Numbered from the stretch's first letter, positions 9,413 to 22,500 are shown. The stretch: 64,000 nucleotides of DNA from Helicoverpa zea (GCF_022581195.2 NC_061454.1:6820001-6884000); one strand, 5' to 3'. Notes: generated by a model not told the origin, from the letters alone. Made by a program: numbers and translations.

Positions 9413-12400
9413 AAGAGGCACCGACCGTGGCGGACGTCGGTGTAACTACGACAAGTAACCGCCTATGTGTCTTCGATCGCAACACGAATCACCGTTTCCT
9501 CGTTGACACCGGTGCGGATATCTCCGTCCTAGCCGCCACCCCAATACATAAGAAGAAATGTTCGCCAACATCATACAAACTATACGCCGCGAACAGTTCA
9601 CCAATCAATACCTACGGCGAGAAAGATCTACAAATCGACCTAGGCCTCAGAAGACGATTTCGCTGGTCATTTGTAGTCGCAGATGTCAAAACATCGATAC
9701 TCGGAGCTGACTTCCTTCGCCACTTCAAACTCCTCGTCGACTTGCATCAAAAGAAGCTAATCGACAAGGTGACACAACTATCGATAAACGCCGTAGAAAT
9801 CTCGTCGATGCAACAAGCCGTTTACGTACTTAGCAACAAGCAGACATATCAAGACATACTCAAGCAATATCCAGATCTACTGCGACCTATGTCCTTGAAA
9901 ACGCCCGCTAAACACAACGTCGTGCATCACATCGAGACTACGGGACAACCTGTCTTCGCCCGTGCTCGCCCCCTGCCGCCCGACAAATACAAAGCGGCTA
10001 AGGACGAATTCGAACGCATGATGGAAATGGGCATATGTCAACCTTCCAAGAGCCCGTGGGCCAGCCCACTCCATGTGGTAAAGAAGAAAGATGGCAGTCT
10101 ACGAGTGTGCGGCGACTACAGACGTCTAAATTCAGTCACGCTACCAGATAAATACCCGATTCCGCGCATACAAGACTTCACCTATCAACTACACAATAAG
10201 AAGATCTTTTCAAAACTCGACATGAAAATGGCCTACTACAAAATACCAATAAACAAAGAAGACGCTCAGAAAACGGCAATCATCACACCCTTCGGGTTGT
10301 TTGAATTCACCTGCATGCCGTTTGGCCTACGTAACGCTAGTCAAACTTTCCAAAGATTCATGCACGAGGTTCTGCGCGGCATCGAGGGATGTTTTTCATA
10401 CATCGACGATATCTTGTTGTACTCAGATAACGAACAAGAACACAAGGAATTACTGCATCGAGTTCTTGACCGCTTGAACAAATACGGCGTATCACTCAAC
10501 GTAAACAAATGTGAATTTGCACAGGCGAAAATCAATTTTCTCGGCTATGAAGTAACAGCGGACGGCATAAAACCAACCGAAGAACGGATAAAAGTCATAT
10601 CCAGTTATCCTCAACCGAAAACTATCATCGAGCTTCGTCGTTTCCTGGGCATGCTGAACTTCTACAGAGATTGTTTACCAAATCAAGCCGACATGCAAAG
10701 TGAACTCAACAAATATCTGCACAATGGGAAAAAGAATGACAAAACGCCTATCACGTGGACGCCGGCCGCCGAACAAGCATTTCAAAAATGCCGCCAAAGC
10801 ATACTGGAATGTGCAACACTATCGCACCCTATCGCCGGCACCCCACTCTGCATCATGACGGACGCTTCTGACCACGGCATTGGAGCGGTGCTACAACAAC
10901 GTGACAACGCAGCCTGGAAACCGCTAGCATTCTTTTCCAAAACATTGAGTGCTACGCAATCACGATACAGCACGTATGATCGCGAACTACTAGCGATCTA
11001 CGCGGCTGTGAAACATTTTCGAAGACTCATCGAAGGCTGTGACGTCACCGTCTACACTGATCACAAACCGCTGTCCTATGCGCTCTCAAGGCCGCAAAGT
11101 AGCAGCGACACTCAGCGACGTGAGCGACAACTCCACTTTATCAGTCAATTCGTCAAGAACATCGTGTACGTAAAGGGAGAAGAAAACTCAGTCGCTGACG
11201 CCTTATCTCGTATTGACGAAATACAATGCCCGTCAAACATCGACTACGACAAGTTATCACGTGATCAAGATCAAGACGATGAGCTGAAACAATTGAAGCT
11301 GCAGCCGAATTTAAAATTCATCTCAGTTACTTTGCCTGGCACGCAACGACCAATCACGTGCGAGATGTCAACGTCCACGCTTCGCCCATACTTACCACCG
11401 GCACATCGTTTTGCTGCATTCAAAGCGCAACATGATCTCTGCCACTCTGGTATCAAGGCGACTAGGAAGCAAGTGACATCGAAGTTCTTCTGGTCATCCA
11501 TGAACAAAGACGTAACAACGTGGACAAGAAACTGCGTCGGCTGTCAGCGAGCAAAAGTACATCGTCACGTCGTCACGCCGCTAGGAAGTTTCCCGCCATC
11601 TCAACGCTTCGAACACATACATATCGATATAGTCGGCCCACTTCGACTATCTTACGATTATCGATATTGTGTTACGATCATGGACAGATGTACAAAGTGG
11701 CCAGAAGCTGTACCAGTGCGCGAAATAACAGCTGAGATCGTCGCAAAAGCGCTGTATGAAAACTGGATTGCGAGATTCGGCTGCCCACTACGTATATCAA
11801 CCGATCAAGGCAGGCAGTTTGAATCGTCGTTGTTCAGCGCGCTAATGAAGAAACTCGGCATTACACGCATACGTACAACTGCATACCATCCGCAGTCAAA
11901 CGGTCAAATAGAGCGCTGGCATCGTACGCTAAAAGCTGCGTTAATGGCTAGAGGCGCAACTACCAACTGGAGTGACGAACTTCCCACCGTACTACTTGGC
12001 CTCCGAACAGCGCTGCGTGAAGACAACAACCTAAGTCCCGCGCTAATGACCTACGGTTCTACGCTACGTGTGCCATCGGATTTCTTCGCGCCGACTACTA
12101 CAATTAACATGTCGGACGAAGATTACGTACGCTGCCTCACACAAACGATGACGTCACTCTCACCTTCGTGCACTACCGCGAGAACATCAGCCAGTCCCTT
12201 CATACATAAGGACCTCGGTACGTGCACACACGTCTTTGTGAGGAACGATACCGTTCGAGCGCCGCTGACACCACCCTACGATGGACCGTATCCTGTGCTA
12301 CAGAGACACGAAAAATTCTTCAAGATACAGCTACCGAATCGAGAGACAGTTGTATCGCTGGATAGACTGAAACCGGCATACATCTGCAACGAAATTGATT

Positions 12401-12531
12401 CGCCAAACACTACGTGTCCTACGAGTACACCGAGCATCGTGGATCCTGTACCTTCACAGCAACCCTACGTCACCAGGACCGGCAGAGTATGCAAGCCAAA
12501 CGTACGCTTCGCTAAGGGGGGGGTACTGTGA
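9238..12531 (+). CDS. pol: pol of the gypsy element (PR-RT-RH-IN)
   Basis: Open frame of about 1,034 residues from 9427, with no stop back to 9238. It overlaps the end of gag in the -1 frame, so expression probably needs a -1 frameshift; no ATG begins it. Counting from 9427: protease LVDTGADIS at about residue 25-33; reverse transcriptase with YIDDILLYS at about 324; RNase H with MTDASDHGIGAVLQQ at about 475; integrase zinc-binding H-H-C-C with CVGCQRAK near 705; and catalytic residues in HIDIVGPL (733), STDQGRQFE (791) and HPQSNGQIERWHRTL (820-835). No internal stop. The stop codon (12529-12531) lies inside the 3' LTR. Confidence 0.93.
12514..12523 (+). other. Polypurine tract
   Basis: AAGGGGGGGG lies just before the 3' LTR, in the position and composition expected for plus-strand DNA priming. 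Confidence 0.8.
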
Positions 12532-12843
12532 GGTACGCTTCGCTACACCACCCACAACATGGGATTGAAGACCGCTCGCGCCGAACGCGTTATATTTACG
12601 TTCGTGCTATCTCGCTCGCGCGCGCATCTGTCTCGTTTCTTTTAGGTACTCACAGAGTCTTATCAGAGCGTTCTTATTGGACAATCGCGCGACGCTCTCG
12701 CTTGAGCGTTAACACTACTTCGGCCCCTGTTATTTTAGACTTAAGCTCGTTCTGTATTTACAAAATATACGATATACTATACTCTTCTACTTTACACCAT
12801 CATTGCTGTTTTATTTATCAACTTTACCTGCATTGCTGCTACA
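12527..12843 (+). repeat. 3' LTR of the gypsy element
   Basis: 317 bp, identical by eye to the 5' LTR at a constant offset of 4,280 bp. It is followed directly by the AGCG duplication and then by the interrupted foldback arm. Confidence 0.95.
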
Positions 12844-14233
12844 AGCGCTTACATAGAGAGCTGTAGATTTTTACAAACGTTGTTTTGAATTTGTTTATAT
12901 TTGTTTAAAAAACAGATTTAGAAAAAGTCGTAGGGTTTAAAAGATAAAAATATAAACGTAAAATACACTTATTAGGTCTTAGTTCTTAAAGTATGCAGTT
13001 TGGGGTCTAGATTTTCACGTTTACACAAACCTTGTAAGTGTCTCCAACATGTTGCCAAGTATCAATGATGTTCCGTTAGTAATTAAAAAGTTATAGGATA
13101 TTTTACCATGAATAGATCACTGTTTACAAAGCAGTCGAATATCACGACGTTCTAAAGGAATTGCATGGTAAAATGTATGCCAATAATTAGTTTAATCATT
13201 CAACTATTCACTTGCAAAATTTCATGTCATTAAATTCAGTAATTAAAGAAAGACAATTATAATACTGACGGAGCATCGAAACCCTACATAATCCGACCAA
13301 GTTCGGATAGCTACAAAAAAGCGGCCGTGACATATGTCTAAGCAACGTTCTTAACTTGGTAGGTTAGTATTTATTAATATGGTACAGTTGCGTACACAAG
13401 CGTTAGGAAAAAATAAAACAATTGTATTTCTTGATTGAAAAATATTTTTTTAATAATAATGCCACTATCTACGATAAAAATAAATCTTCAATTAACAAGT
13501 ACTTCTCTATTTAAATATCCGTGTACAAAAATATTTTTATTATTATTACTTACATAAATTACTTAACTACGTGATTAAAAATAACGTTAATAAACGTTAC
13601 GTATTTTAACTAAAATGTCGTAGATAGTGGCGTTATTATTAAAAAAATATTTTTCATTCAAGAAATGCAATTGTTTTATTTTTGCCTAAAGCTTGTGTAC
13701 GCAACTGTACCATATTAATAAATATACTAACCTTCCAAGTTAAGAACGTTTCTTAGACATATGGCACGGCCGCTTTTTTGTAGCTATCCGAACTTGGTCG
13801 GATTATGTAGGTTTTCGATGCTCCGTCAGTATTATAATTGTCTTTCTTTAATTACTGAATTTAATGACATGAAATTTTGCAAGTGAATAGTTGAATGATT
13901 AAACTAATTATTGGCATACATTTTACCATGCAATTCCTTTAGAACGTCGTGATATTCGACTGCTTTGTAAACAGTGATCTATTCATGGTAAAATATCCTA
14001 TAACTTTTTAATTACTAACGGAACATCATTGATACTTGGCAACATGTTGGAGACACTTACAAGGTTTGTGTAAACGTGAAAATCTAGACCCCAAACTGCA
14101 TACTTTAAGAACTAAGACCTAATAAGTGTATTTTACGTTTATATTTTTATCTTTTAAACCCTACGACTTTTTCTAAATCTGTTTTTTAAACAAATATAAA
14201 CAAATTCAAAACAACGTATGTAAAAATCTACAG
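12844..14233. repeat. Inner palindrome of the foldback element
   Basis: Arms 12844-13479 and 13618-14233 are inverted copies of about 620-635 bp, with central arm ends 'gccactatctacga' / 'tcgtagatagtggc'. The spacer 13480-13617 is AT-rich and unique. There is no reading frame of note. In RNA this would fold into a very long hairpin. Confidence 0.9.
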
Positions 14234-14628
14234 GGGCCCGATTCTCTTAATTTTACTTAAGCAACATACGATTCACGTTCGACTCGATTCGACTGAGATC
14301 CAATCCCGACTCGATTACGATTGAAGCGTATGTGGCATTCCGCTATTTTTTCTTTGAAATAAACGTTTTTATCCTTTTCTGTCATTCAATAATGAATCAT
14401 TTTGTCTGCAAATGATTTACGATTGCAAAATGACTGTACAGCTAACTACCGAATAGACCAAAAACACCAAAATAGCAGACCAATCGCACACCAATCAAAT
14501 GTCAATCGAATACGATTGGTCTTTTATTAGTAGCAGAATACCCGAAATGGTTAAAACTGCTATTGCGATCATATTGCGACTCGATTTCTATTAGATTTTG
14601 ACATTATTAACTTAGGAGAATCGGGCCC
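14234..14628. mobile_element. 395-bp MITE nested in the right foldback arm
   Basis: Begins GGGCCCGATTCTC and ends with its inverse. It is flanked by CAG on both sides (14231-14233 and 14629-14631). The uninterrupted left arm gives the empty site ('atctacagctctc' orientation), which proves insertion. A diverged relative without clear ends lies at 49950-50300 (shared 'ctgctactaata', 'agaccaatcg', 'atcgtaaatc'). Non-coding. Confidence 0.9.
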
Positions 14629-15002
14629 CAGCTCTCTATGTAAGCGCTTTATATGAAAACTAGCTAATGGCCAAACGTTCGCGTAGCGGAAACTTGAATT
14701 TCTCCGAAGTTTATGCATGCACTGATTTCATTCATACATAATCAATTATACACAAATACACACTAATTTTCGGACACATCTCTTTTCTTCTAAAGTCTAT
14801 GGATTAAAAAAAGTTCCGCCAGGACAACGTTCGCCAACGTTCGCCCAGCGGAATCTGTTTTTGGTGAATTTCTCCACAATGGCTGCATACACAAATTTTT
14901 ATTTACCATACACAATTATAGGACGTCTTACACTAATTATCTGCATAATTAAAATCTTTAAATTCAACAACATTCCGCTGCGCGAACGCACACGTCTGTA
15001 AA

Positions 15003-15141
15003 GTCGGTTTACTGACGATAGTCGAACGTGACAACGTCCGTCATAAGAAATTGATCGTCAGATGTCGAACGCTGCCAACGCGGAGGCCGGTCGTGCCTCT
15101 TTGTCGCTCGTTACGTGCACTCACTTGCACTTCGAGCCTTA
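15003..15141. other. Short unique stretch between two elements
   Basis: AT/GC-mixed sequence between the foldback element and the next MITE. It continues after that MITE at 15546. No gene is seen. Confidence 0.5.
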
Positions 15142-15542
15142 GGGTGCGTCCACATCTGGCGAATGCGCCGCGAATGCGCAGCACGCGAGCCGATCGCGAG
15201 CTGTCCGCGAGCTGCGCGCGTGCATTTTTGTTCGTGCGCCGCTTCTGCGCCGCCCGCGCGCAGCTCGCGCGCGACCTAAGCGCCGCACGCGAGCGGCGCG
15301 CAGGCGGCGCGCGACGTCTGCCATCTTCGATAGTACTGAGCCAATATACGGAACTGTAAGGGCGAGAACTGATTGCGCGCAGATCGCGCGCCGCTCGCGC
15401 GCTCTATACGAGCCTTGCGTGAGTTGCGCTAAAGAGGCGCACCGAACTATTGCAGTGACTGCACGCGCGCAGCTCGCGGACAGCTCGCGATCGGCTCGCG
15501 TGCTGCGCATTCGCGGCGCATTCGCCAGATGTGGACGCACCC
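15142..15542. mobile_element. GC-rich 401-bp MITE with TTA duplication
   Basis: Terminal inverted repeats of about 85 bp start GGGTGCGTCCACATCTGGCG. It is flanked by TTA on both sides (15139-15141, 15543-15545), as expected of PIF/Harbinger-type elements. The interior is a string of CGCGAGC-like words. Its high GC produces long chance frames on both strands, which I do not treat as genes. Confidence 0.88.
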
Positions 15543-15545
15543 TTA

Positions 15546-16592
15546 AACGTAACGCCTCAGAGCGAGGTAACGCCGCATGAGTCATGTTTTTTCGTGCGTG
15601 CAGCCGGCTTCATCGATTTATAAGACGTCACGTCAAAAGTATATAAAAATTGCATTGGTACTTGCGTGACCTGGAATCGAACCCACACTCATTTTCAACT
15701 TTGTTAAGAGAATTTGTAGGGTAATCACAATGGTCATAGTAGTACCTCTACGGACATTTTGTAAAACGCAGTCGAAAACTCATCAATTCATTCACTTAAA
15801 AAAAATTGGTCAGCTATCTTGAGTAGCGCGTAGTAGTAGGTAGTAGGCGCTAGATAGGCGTAAATGGAAGGAGCTGCACCGACAAGAGCTGGGCTCTTAA
15901 ATTGAAGAAGAATCTTGAGTAGGTAGCCATAAATAACGCCAACATGGATTTCCCTCTACTACAATCATCAGCCTTTTTCTGGACTCGGAAGGGGACGACT
16001 ATTCTCGCACATGTTCATTTGACGTGCACGACTTCCTCCCGAAATACCTTTCCAGTGCCTAATACGCATACGGGTTTGTCGCTCTAACTGCCTTCTGAAC
16101 AATAACTAACAGAACTGAAAGTTCCAGTGTGCATGTCTGTTACTCTCACGCGCAAACGTCTGCTCCAATAGTTATAGTGTGTAGTAAGGATGCTGACACC
16201 CAGAACTAACACAGGATAATTTTTACCCTTGTGTGGGAAGAAGTTTTCTAGGCACTCTGGTGAAATAGAGGGCGGAGGCTGTTTTTTTAGAAATGCATTA
16301 AAAACGAAAACACTGTTTAAAAATTATTTAATGAACCTTTAGAAGAACCTTGTTTTTAATGTAGTTCAAACAAATATTTCTTAAACAACCGACATATTAC
16401 ACTAACAATATCTACATAGTTTTATCATAGAAGTAATTTAATACAAATATATTCATATAATTATTTGGTTGGTCTTTTTATGACAGCACCAATTCCATTG
16501 GTGATTATTCCTCACATTGAGGTGGTGCGTGCATATAATAATAATTTACAATAACTATTTTAATGATTCTAGTAATATTATATAACAATACA
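15546..16592. other. Su(dx) 3' flank and UTR with a SINE fragment
   Basis: No gene. At 15655-15735 there is a tRNA-derived fragment in reverse: 'ggaatcgaacc' (15673-15683) is the complement of a pol III B box GGTTCGATTCC. AT-rich sequence next to the Su(dx) stop is its likely 3' UTR. Confidence 0.5.
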
Positions 16593-19500
16593 TTATTCCT
16601 GCCCAAAGCCTTCAGTTTCTTCAATAGCAAAGTTCAGTTTTTCACATAATTGCTCATAGCTCTTGTATGGCGGTAAGTCGAGTCGATTGAAGCATGTATG
16701 CGACCGGGGTAACCAAGTATCTTTTCCAACCTGAAAAACAAATACATCTTAAAAATTAAATATCCGGATACAGCCAAACAACAAGGCATTCAGCTGCGTG
16801 TTGCAAGAGACTGGACACTCGGATTCTGCTATTAAAAAATATATTTTTAAGGCATACCACAAGTTGCAGTTGACAACCTTCTTGGTTGACCTGACTTGAA
16901 ATTAAAAATACTGTAGCTTGTTCATGCTAGGTCGGCGTCAGCGTATAAGGTGTAGGCAGTATTTATATCAAAGTTATTTGTATCCGTCATTTTACCTTTT
17001 CTATGCAAAATCTCTGTGGACCATTCGATCCCATAAGTTCGGCAAATCCACCCACAGGAACTCGACAGGTGCCGGTTACAAACTGTAGTAATCTTGCGCG
17101 CTTTTCGTTATCCATTTGACGGACAAACTAAAAAGAAAAAAATCATTATAACTTCTTTTCATTTTATTTACGTGCAAGCTGTGCAATGGATCAAATACAT
17201 ACGCATAAATTCTTATGCATAAATAAATTAGGTCTTTAAGAACAACTTTTGTTTTATAACCATGCCAAATGAAATGTTGAATGTGGAATATTATAGATGA
17301 TATGCAAATAGCACTGCGATCGGGCAATATAGTCTTATGGATCTTATAACATTATTAATAATCATGCATCAAATAAAAATATATACAAACCTGCCAAAAC
17401 CAAAGGACTTGCTTGCTTGTACGAGTGTAATGTCGGTAAATAGTATTTCGTTGCCAATCGTCTACGTCGACCTCCTGCATGCCGCACAGCATCAGCTCCA
17501 ACTCGCGCTCGTCGAAATATTTGAGCCACTCTAGAGGTACCACCTGGAAATACAGTCAATACACACATATATTTTATTTAGCTTTTGTTCACTCTACATC
17601 AGTGGTTCCCAAACTTATTTTGTCTAATGCCCACTTTGAGAATAAATATTTTTTTAGCGCCCCCATTTTTTAGGGTTGCGTACCCAAAGGGTAAAACGGG
17701 ACCCTATTGTTTTCGCTCCTCTGTCCGTCCGTCTGTCACCAGGCTGTGCCTCATGAACCGTGATAGTTAGAGAGTGAAATTTTCACAGATGATGTATTCA
17801 GTGCCAGTTTTAACTCTACCAGCGCCCTGGGCAAGATTTCTATGGCGCCCTCCAACTGCAATTGAAACCCATACGAAAAACAGAGACATATGTAGTTACG
17901 AGATTGCGCGAGCGAAGCGAGCGCGATTTTTTTTTATAGTTAACAAGTCAAAGCAAAAATGACGTAAAATGTAGCCCAATCGTATATAAGTTATTGCTGG
18001 TTGGTGAATGCAAAAACACGGGAACATAGCTTCTGATTGCGCGAGCGAAGCGAGCGTGAAAATTTTTGTTATATTTTAAAACTCAAAACAAAAATTAATT
18101 AAATTGTATTCCAAACATACATAACTCTTTGTTGGTGTTGGCGCCTGCGTATAAAAATTTTGGGACTTAAAGTAGTACCGTAAATAAGAAAGTTCATATG
18201 GAAACTAGAAGTTACTTTCTCTTTAATAAAAGGACTTATCAACGACGCTACCTTTTTACTGGGGTAGACTTAAAATTTTTGAAAAATAAAATCAACTGTA
18301 ATGTGAAGCAAACCCGAAAAATGTTGAGTTTTGGATCACTAAAAGTCCTAAACATATATAATAAAAGGCAACAGTGAAGTGAAGAAGCCGCCGTAATGGG
18401 ACATTAAAAGTGATGAAAAATTCAAGAGTAGGTATAGTAATGAAACCGCGAGCGAAGCGAGCGCGAAAATTTTTGAGTTTTGGGACATAAAAGTAGTGTT
18501 TGTTCGAGAATTTCTCAAATTTAACGCGGAATTACATACAAATTAAAAGAAACCGTGACTGGATCGACAGTCAGCTGTATGTGTCTGTTTCTTCGGTGCT
18601 CCAACTTTCCGAGTTTGAGCAATCTTTTAATTCATATTAGTTGATGTTCACAAATTTTTATTGAAAGTAAATAAAATTACAAATGACCCCCCAGGCCTCT
18701 ACACAACGCCCCCATTTTCTTTCTGGGTCTCTTACCGCCCCCCTTGAGACCTGCAGCGCCCACAAGGGGGCGTTATCGCCCACTTTGGGAAAGACTGCTC
18801 TACATTATATACATTTTTCTATACTTCTATACTAATATTATAAAGAGGAAAACTTCATTTGTTTGTTTAGTTGTAATGGATAAACTCAAAAACTACTGGA
18901 CCGTTTTTAAATATTCTTTCACCATTAGAAAGCTATATTATCTGCGAGTAACATAGGCTATATTTTATCCCGGTGCAGGCAGTATCTCCCACGGGACGCG
19001 GGTGAAACCGCGGGAAAACGGCCAGTATTAAATAAATAAATTAATTAAACATCTTTCTTATTCCATTCTTCCAACGTAAACATTGCATCATTTACAGTTA
19101 GCATCATTTAAATATTGCAATAACTATACCTCATTAAATCCATCCAGGAATGCTGAGGTTTGTTCTTCTATGCCTCTAGTCATTCGCCACTGAGTGACTA
19201 ACTGAAGGTACTGCTCCTTGTTTGTCTAGAAATAACAATTGCAATAAATATGAGTACAATATACATAATAAGTGTATAATAAACATATTTAGTAACAATG
19301 TGACAACTATACCTCGGTAACACGTTCCTTATCGCCGGATGGTTTGAGCTCGTGGTGTATGACTTGGCCTAGCACTTCGAAGTCTACGCTGAACCACATC
19401 TCTAGGCCGCATTCGTCTATATTATTATCTTTGATCCAAACCAGAGAATTGTAAAATTCCGGATCTATAGACTCGATGTCTTTCATGGTCAGTTTTTTGT

Positions 19501-22500
19501 TTAACATTCTTTTATAAAAGGGCATTGTGAATCCTGAATAAATAAATCTACCGTGATACAATGCCATTGCTATAAATCTGCCTATGAACTTGAAATAAAG
19601 GAGGTGATCTGGATTTACGTAACTGGCTGGGTTAATTTGTAGGCTGTAGTTGTTCTTGTTAGCATACTCGAAGAGGCAGTACATGGGGTTTAGGACTTCG
19701 TGTGACAGTAAGAAGAACCACTCTCGACTCACACCACCATAATCTAGCCCCTCTTCTCCGCGGAATATTATGTACAGTCGTCTGCGCAACTCGTACGCAG
19801 GCAACCTCATTATCTGAAACAGAGCAGTATAAGAACTCTAAAACCTTTCTATTCAATTCACATGTTTATAACATTGCTTTATTGAGTAAATATAAGAGTG
19901 ACCATTGTTGAAGTATGTTATTATAAATACATACTTAAAATTTTTATATGAATGAGCTTGTTTGTTCACTATTTCTATCAAAATAATTTAGACTTGGTTA
20001 CATTTCCAATTTTTGTAACCTGCAACCCAATATTGACTTGAAGACTAGTATAAACAAAACGTACCTGATGATAAGAATCCTCGAAAAGCGACTGTCGCGA
20101 CAACGTTATTTTAATATGACTGGGCAGGGCGTTGCTCTGGCACAGATAGCGGAACTGGCTGAGCTTCCAGCGGAAGGAGCGCTCGTAGGCGCGCGGCACG
20201 CCGTAGGCGCCCTGCGGCCCCTTCGGCGCGCCCGGCCGCGGGTCCTGGAACGTCGTGCTGCGCGTGTTGTGGTCCACGAAGTAGCGCGTGCCCTCCTCCG
20301 TGAACCTGATCTCCCAGCCCGGCGGCAGCGCCTCCTCCAGAGCGCTCATCTCTTGACCCTGGTGCAACGATATCATTAGTGCATTAGTGTAATATTCAAC
20401 TATGTTGAGTTGGAAAAAGCTAGGCAGATAATAACGATGGTGTAGTTCACAAACAATGCGGCACCTTCTGTGCTGCCCAAGGTGCCCAACACCTGCACAT
20501 TGAAAGAGCTACTTGCCGCTACTGATAATGCCATGTGCCCGGCGCAATACTGGGCCTTTAAGCCAAGTTACCTGTGTCCGGGGGTCCTCCCACTGCGTGG
20601 TGCGGTTCTTGTGGTTGACGTAGTAGACGCGTCCGTCGGGCTGCACGCGACGCTCCCAGCCCGCCGGCAGCGCGCCCAGCGAGTCGTCGGGCGCGGCCGC
20701 GCTGCCGGCGCTGGCGGGCGGCGCCTCCTGCGCCACGCTCGTGCCCGCCACTGCGCCACTTCCTATAGTCAAATTAAAAAATATTTTTTTGTTACCATTG
20801 AATATCTTACGTCGAGGACATAAGATATCAAATCTTATGAGACCTTCGAGACGGAGACACTATAGTTAGCTATAGAATGGCAAAACGAAGCTGTGTACAG
20901 TTCCCGGCACGTAACTTGGCAAGAATCGTGAGATGAAAACATTTTTTTCAAACAGACATAATTGTCAATAAAGAATAATGCATAAGCAATAACGGGGACC
21001 ACTTTTCTGTATATATCAGCTCAGCTTCTTTTTGTTTTAAATCTTGCAACAAGACGTTCGACTGTACCATATTAATGTACTGTTGTCAAAACTACATTTA
21101 TATATTTGCCAATTTTTGTGATGCTACGACGCGTAGAAGATGGTTAAATTAGTTACTTTATATTCCATTACATGGTTAGCTACATAAAGGTTGACTTAAT
21201 AAAAGCGTGTAAAAAAAAGGATATCATTTCACTATTTCGTTGATTAGTTGGCGATGATTTTAACATGTATGCCGTTTCGTGTCTCTAATAAATAGTCATG
21301 TCTCTTTAGAACCTTGTATGGATGTCACTGAAAAGTAACCAGAGAGTACAAGGCGTTTGATTGTTGCTTACGTATTATTTTACCCGTGAGTTAAGTAAGT
21401 TTACCAATTTGCGAAAATGTGGTCGTAAGATAATTGAAGAACAATTTTCCTAGGAAGTTAAACTTGCGGTTCTTGTTATTTTCCGGTGACGTGGACACGA
21501 AACAATAAAAAAATATCAATCACGAAATATCAAGCACATATATCAAGGCATGCTTGCGTACGTTTAATGGAATAGGAATTTTAACAAAGCATCTTTTATT
21601 TGTTGTTAAATATAAAACAATAGACGCCATACTTATTGTTTGACAATAGTTTTGTATATTCATAAAAAAATTATATGTCTAGGTTCTGGCAAAAGAAATG
21701 ATGTAGCTATTTTATGGTAAGTTGCAGAAATGCAAGGCTATCAGTCATGTACTGGAAATTATCACGGGTTGTTCTGCCAGCGGTTTCACCCGCATCCCGT
21801 GGAAACCTCTGCACGAACCCGGATAAAAAGTAGCCTATAGCCTTCCTCGACAAATGGGCTATCTAACACTGAAAGAATTTTTCAAATCGGATCAGTAGTT
21901 CCTGAGATTAGCACGTTCAAACAAACAAACAAACTCTTCAGCTTTATAATATTAGTATAGATTATATGTCTAGGTTCTGGCAATAGAAATGATGTAGCTA
22001 TTTTATGGTAAGTTGCAGAAATGCAAGGCTATCAGTCATGTACTGGAAATTATCACGGGTTGTCTAGTTGAAAATGGAAAGATATTTCATCTACCATAGA
22101 ATTTATAAAATCAAAGAAAGTTTTTGTTAAAAAGGTAATTAATTTGGTGACGAACAGTTATCTTACTTTTTCCTGATAGTCTAAATACCTAGGCAGAATG
22201 GTATTAAAGCGATAAGATTATAAAAGTATGATAACGACGAAATATACATGATTATGTAAAGATATCAAGTTAGAGAACCAAATATGAGAATATTTTATAA
22301 AATCATACTAAGATTATAAATGCGAATTGCGAAACTTTCAAAGTTAAGTGTACATGGATATCTATGTTAGATTTTCACGCTAAAACCACTACTTTGAAGA
22401 AACTTGATAGCAATATAGCTACATAGGTGCATCAGAGCAGCATATATGTAGTTGTAATCTAGGTATGTGCAGGAAGTAAGTCTTTTTCCTGTCGTATTTA

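Larger units (their letters stand above)
8247..12843 (+). mobile_element. Ty3/gypsy LTR retrotransposon, young insertion
   Basis: 4,597-bp element with 317-bp LTRs starting TGTGAGG and ending GCTACA. It is flanked by AGCG on both sides (8243-8246 and 12844-12847). Order: LTR, primer-binding site, gag, protease, reverse transcriptase, RNase H, integrase, polypurine tract, LTR. This order places it in Ty3/gypsy. There is no third frame after pol, so no envelope gene. The two LTRs are identical on visual comparison, implying a very recent insertion. It sits inside the left arm of the foldback element. Confidence 0.95.
7908..14993. mobile_element. Long-armed foldback element with 9-bp target duplication, host of two nested insertions
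   Basis: The element begins GTGTGCGTTCGCGCAGCGGA and ends with its reverse complement. It is flanked by the direct repeat GTCTGTAAA (7899-7907 and 14994-15002). Removing the gypsy element (8247-12843 plus its 4-bp duplication) and the MITE (14234-14628 plus 3 bp) leaves about 2.1 kb that is almost entirely palindromic. Left arm: 7908-8246 then 12844-13479. Right arm: 13618-14233 then 14632-14993. Between them is a ~138-bp AT-rich spacer (13480-13617). The arms differ by scattered substitutions and a 10-bp duplication near 14830. No reading frame for a transposase is seen. Nine-bp duplications occur in Mutator-like and Drosophila FB-type elements; which superfamily this belongs to is inference. 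Confidence 0.85.

Noticed and set aside
12527..12843. Envelope gene after pol
   Set aside because: Pol ends inside the 3' LTR, so there is no room for a third frame; the element is not an env-bearing errantivirus copy.
15051..15585. Long GC-rich frames on both strands (about 100-150 codons)
   Set aside because: They lie in the palindromic GC-rich MITE 15142-15542; the two strands give nearly the same peptide, as expected for an inverted repeat, and nothing resembles a protein family.
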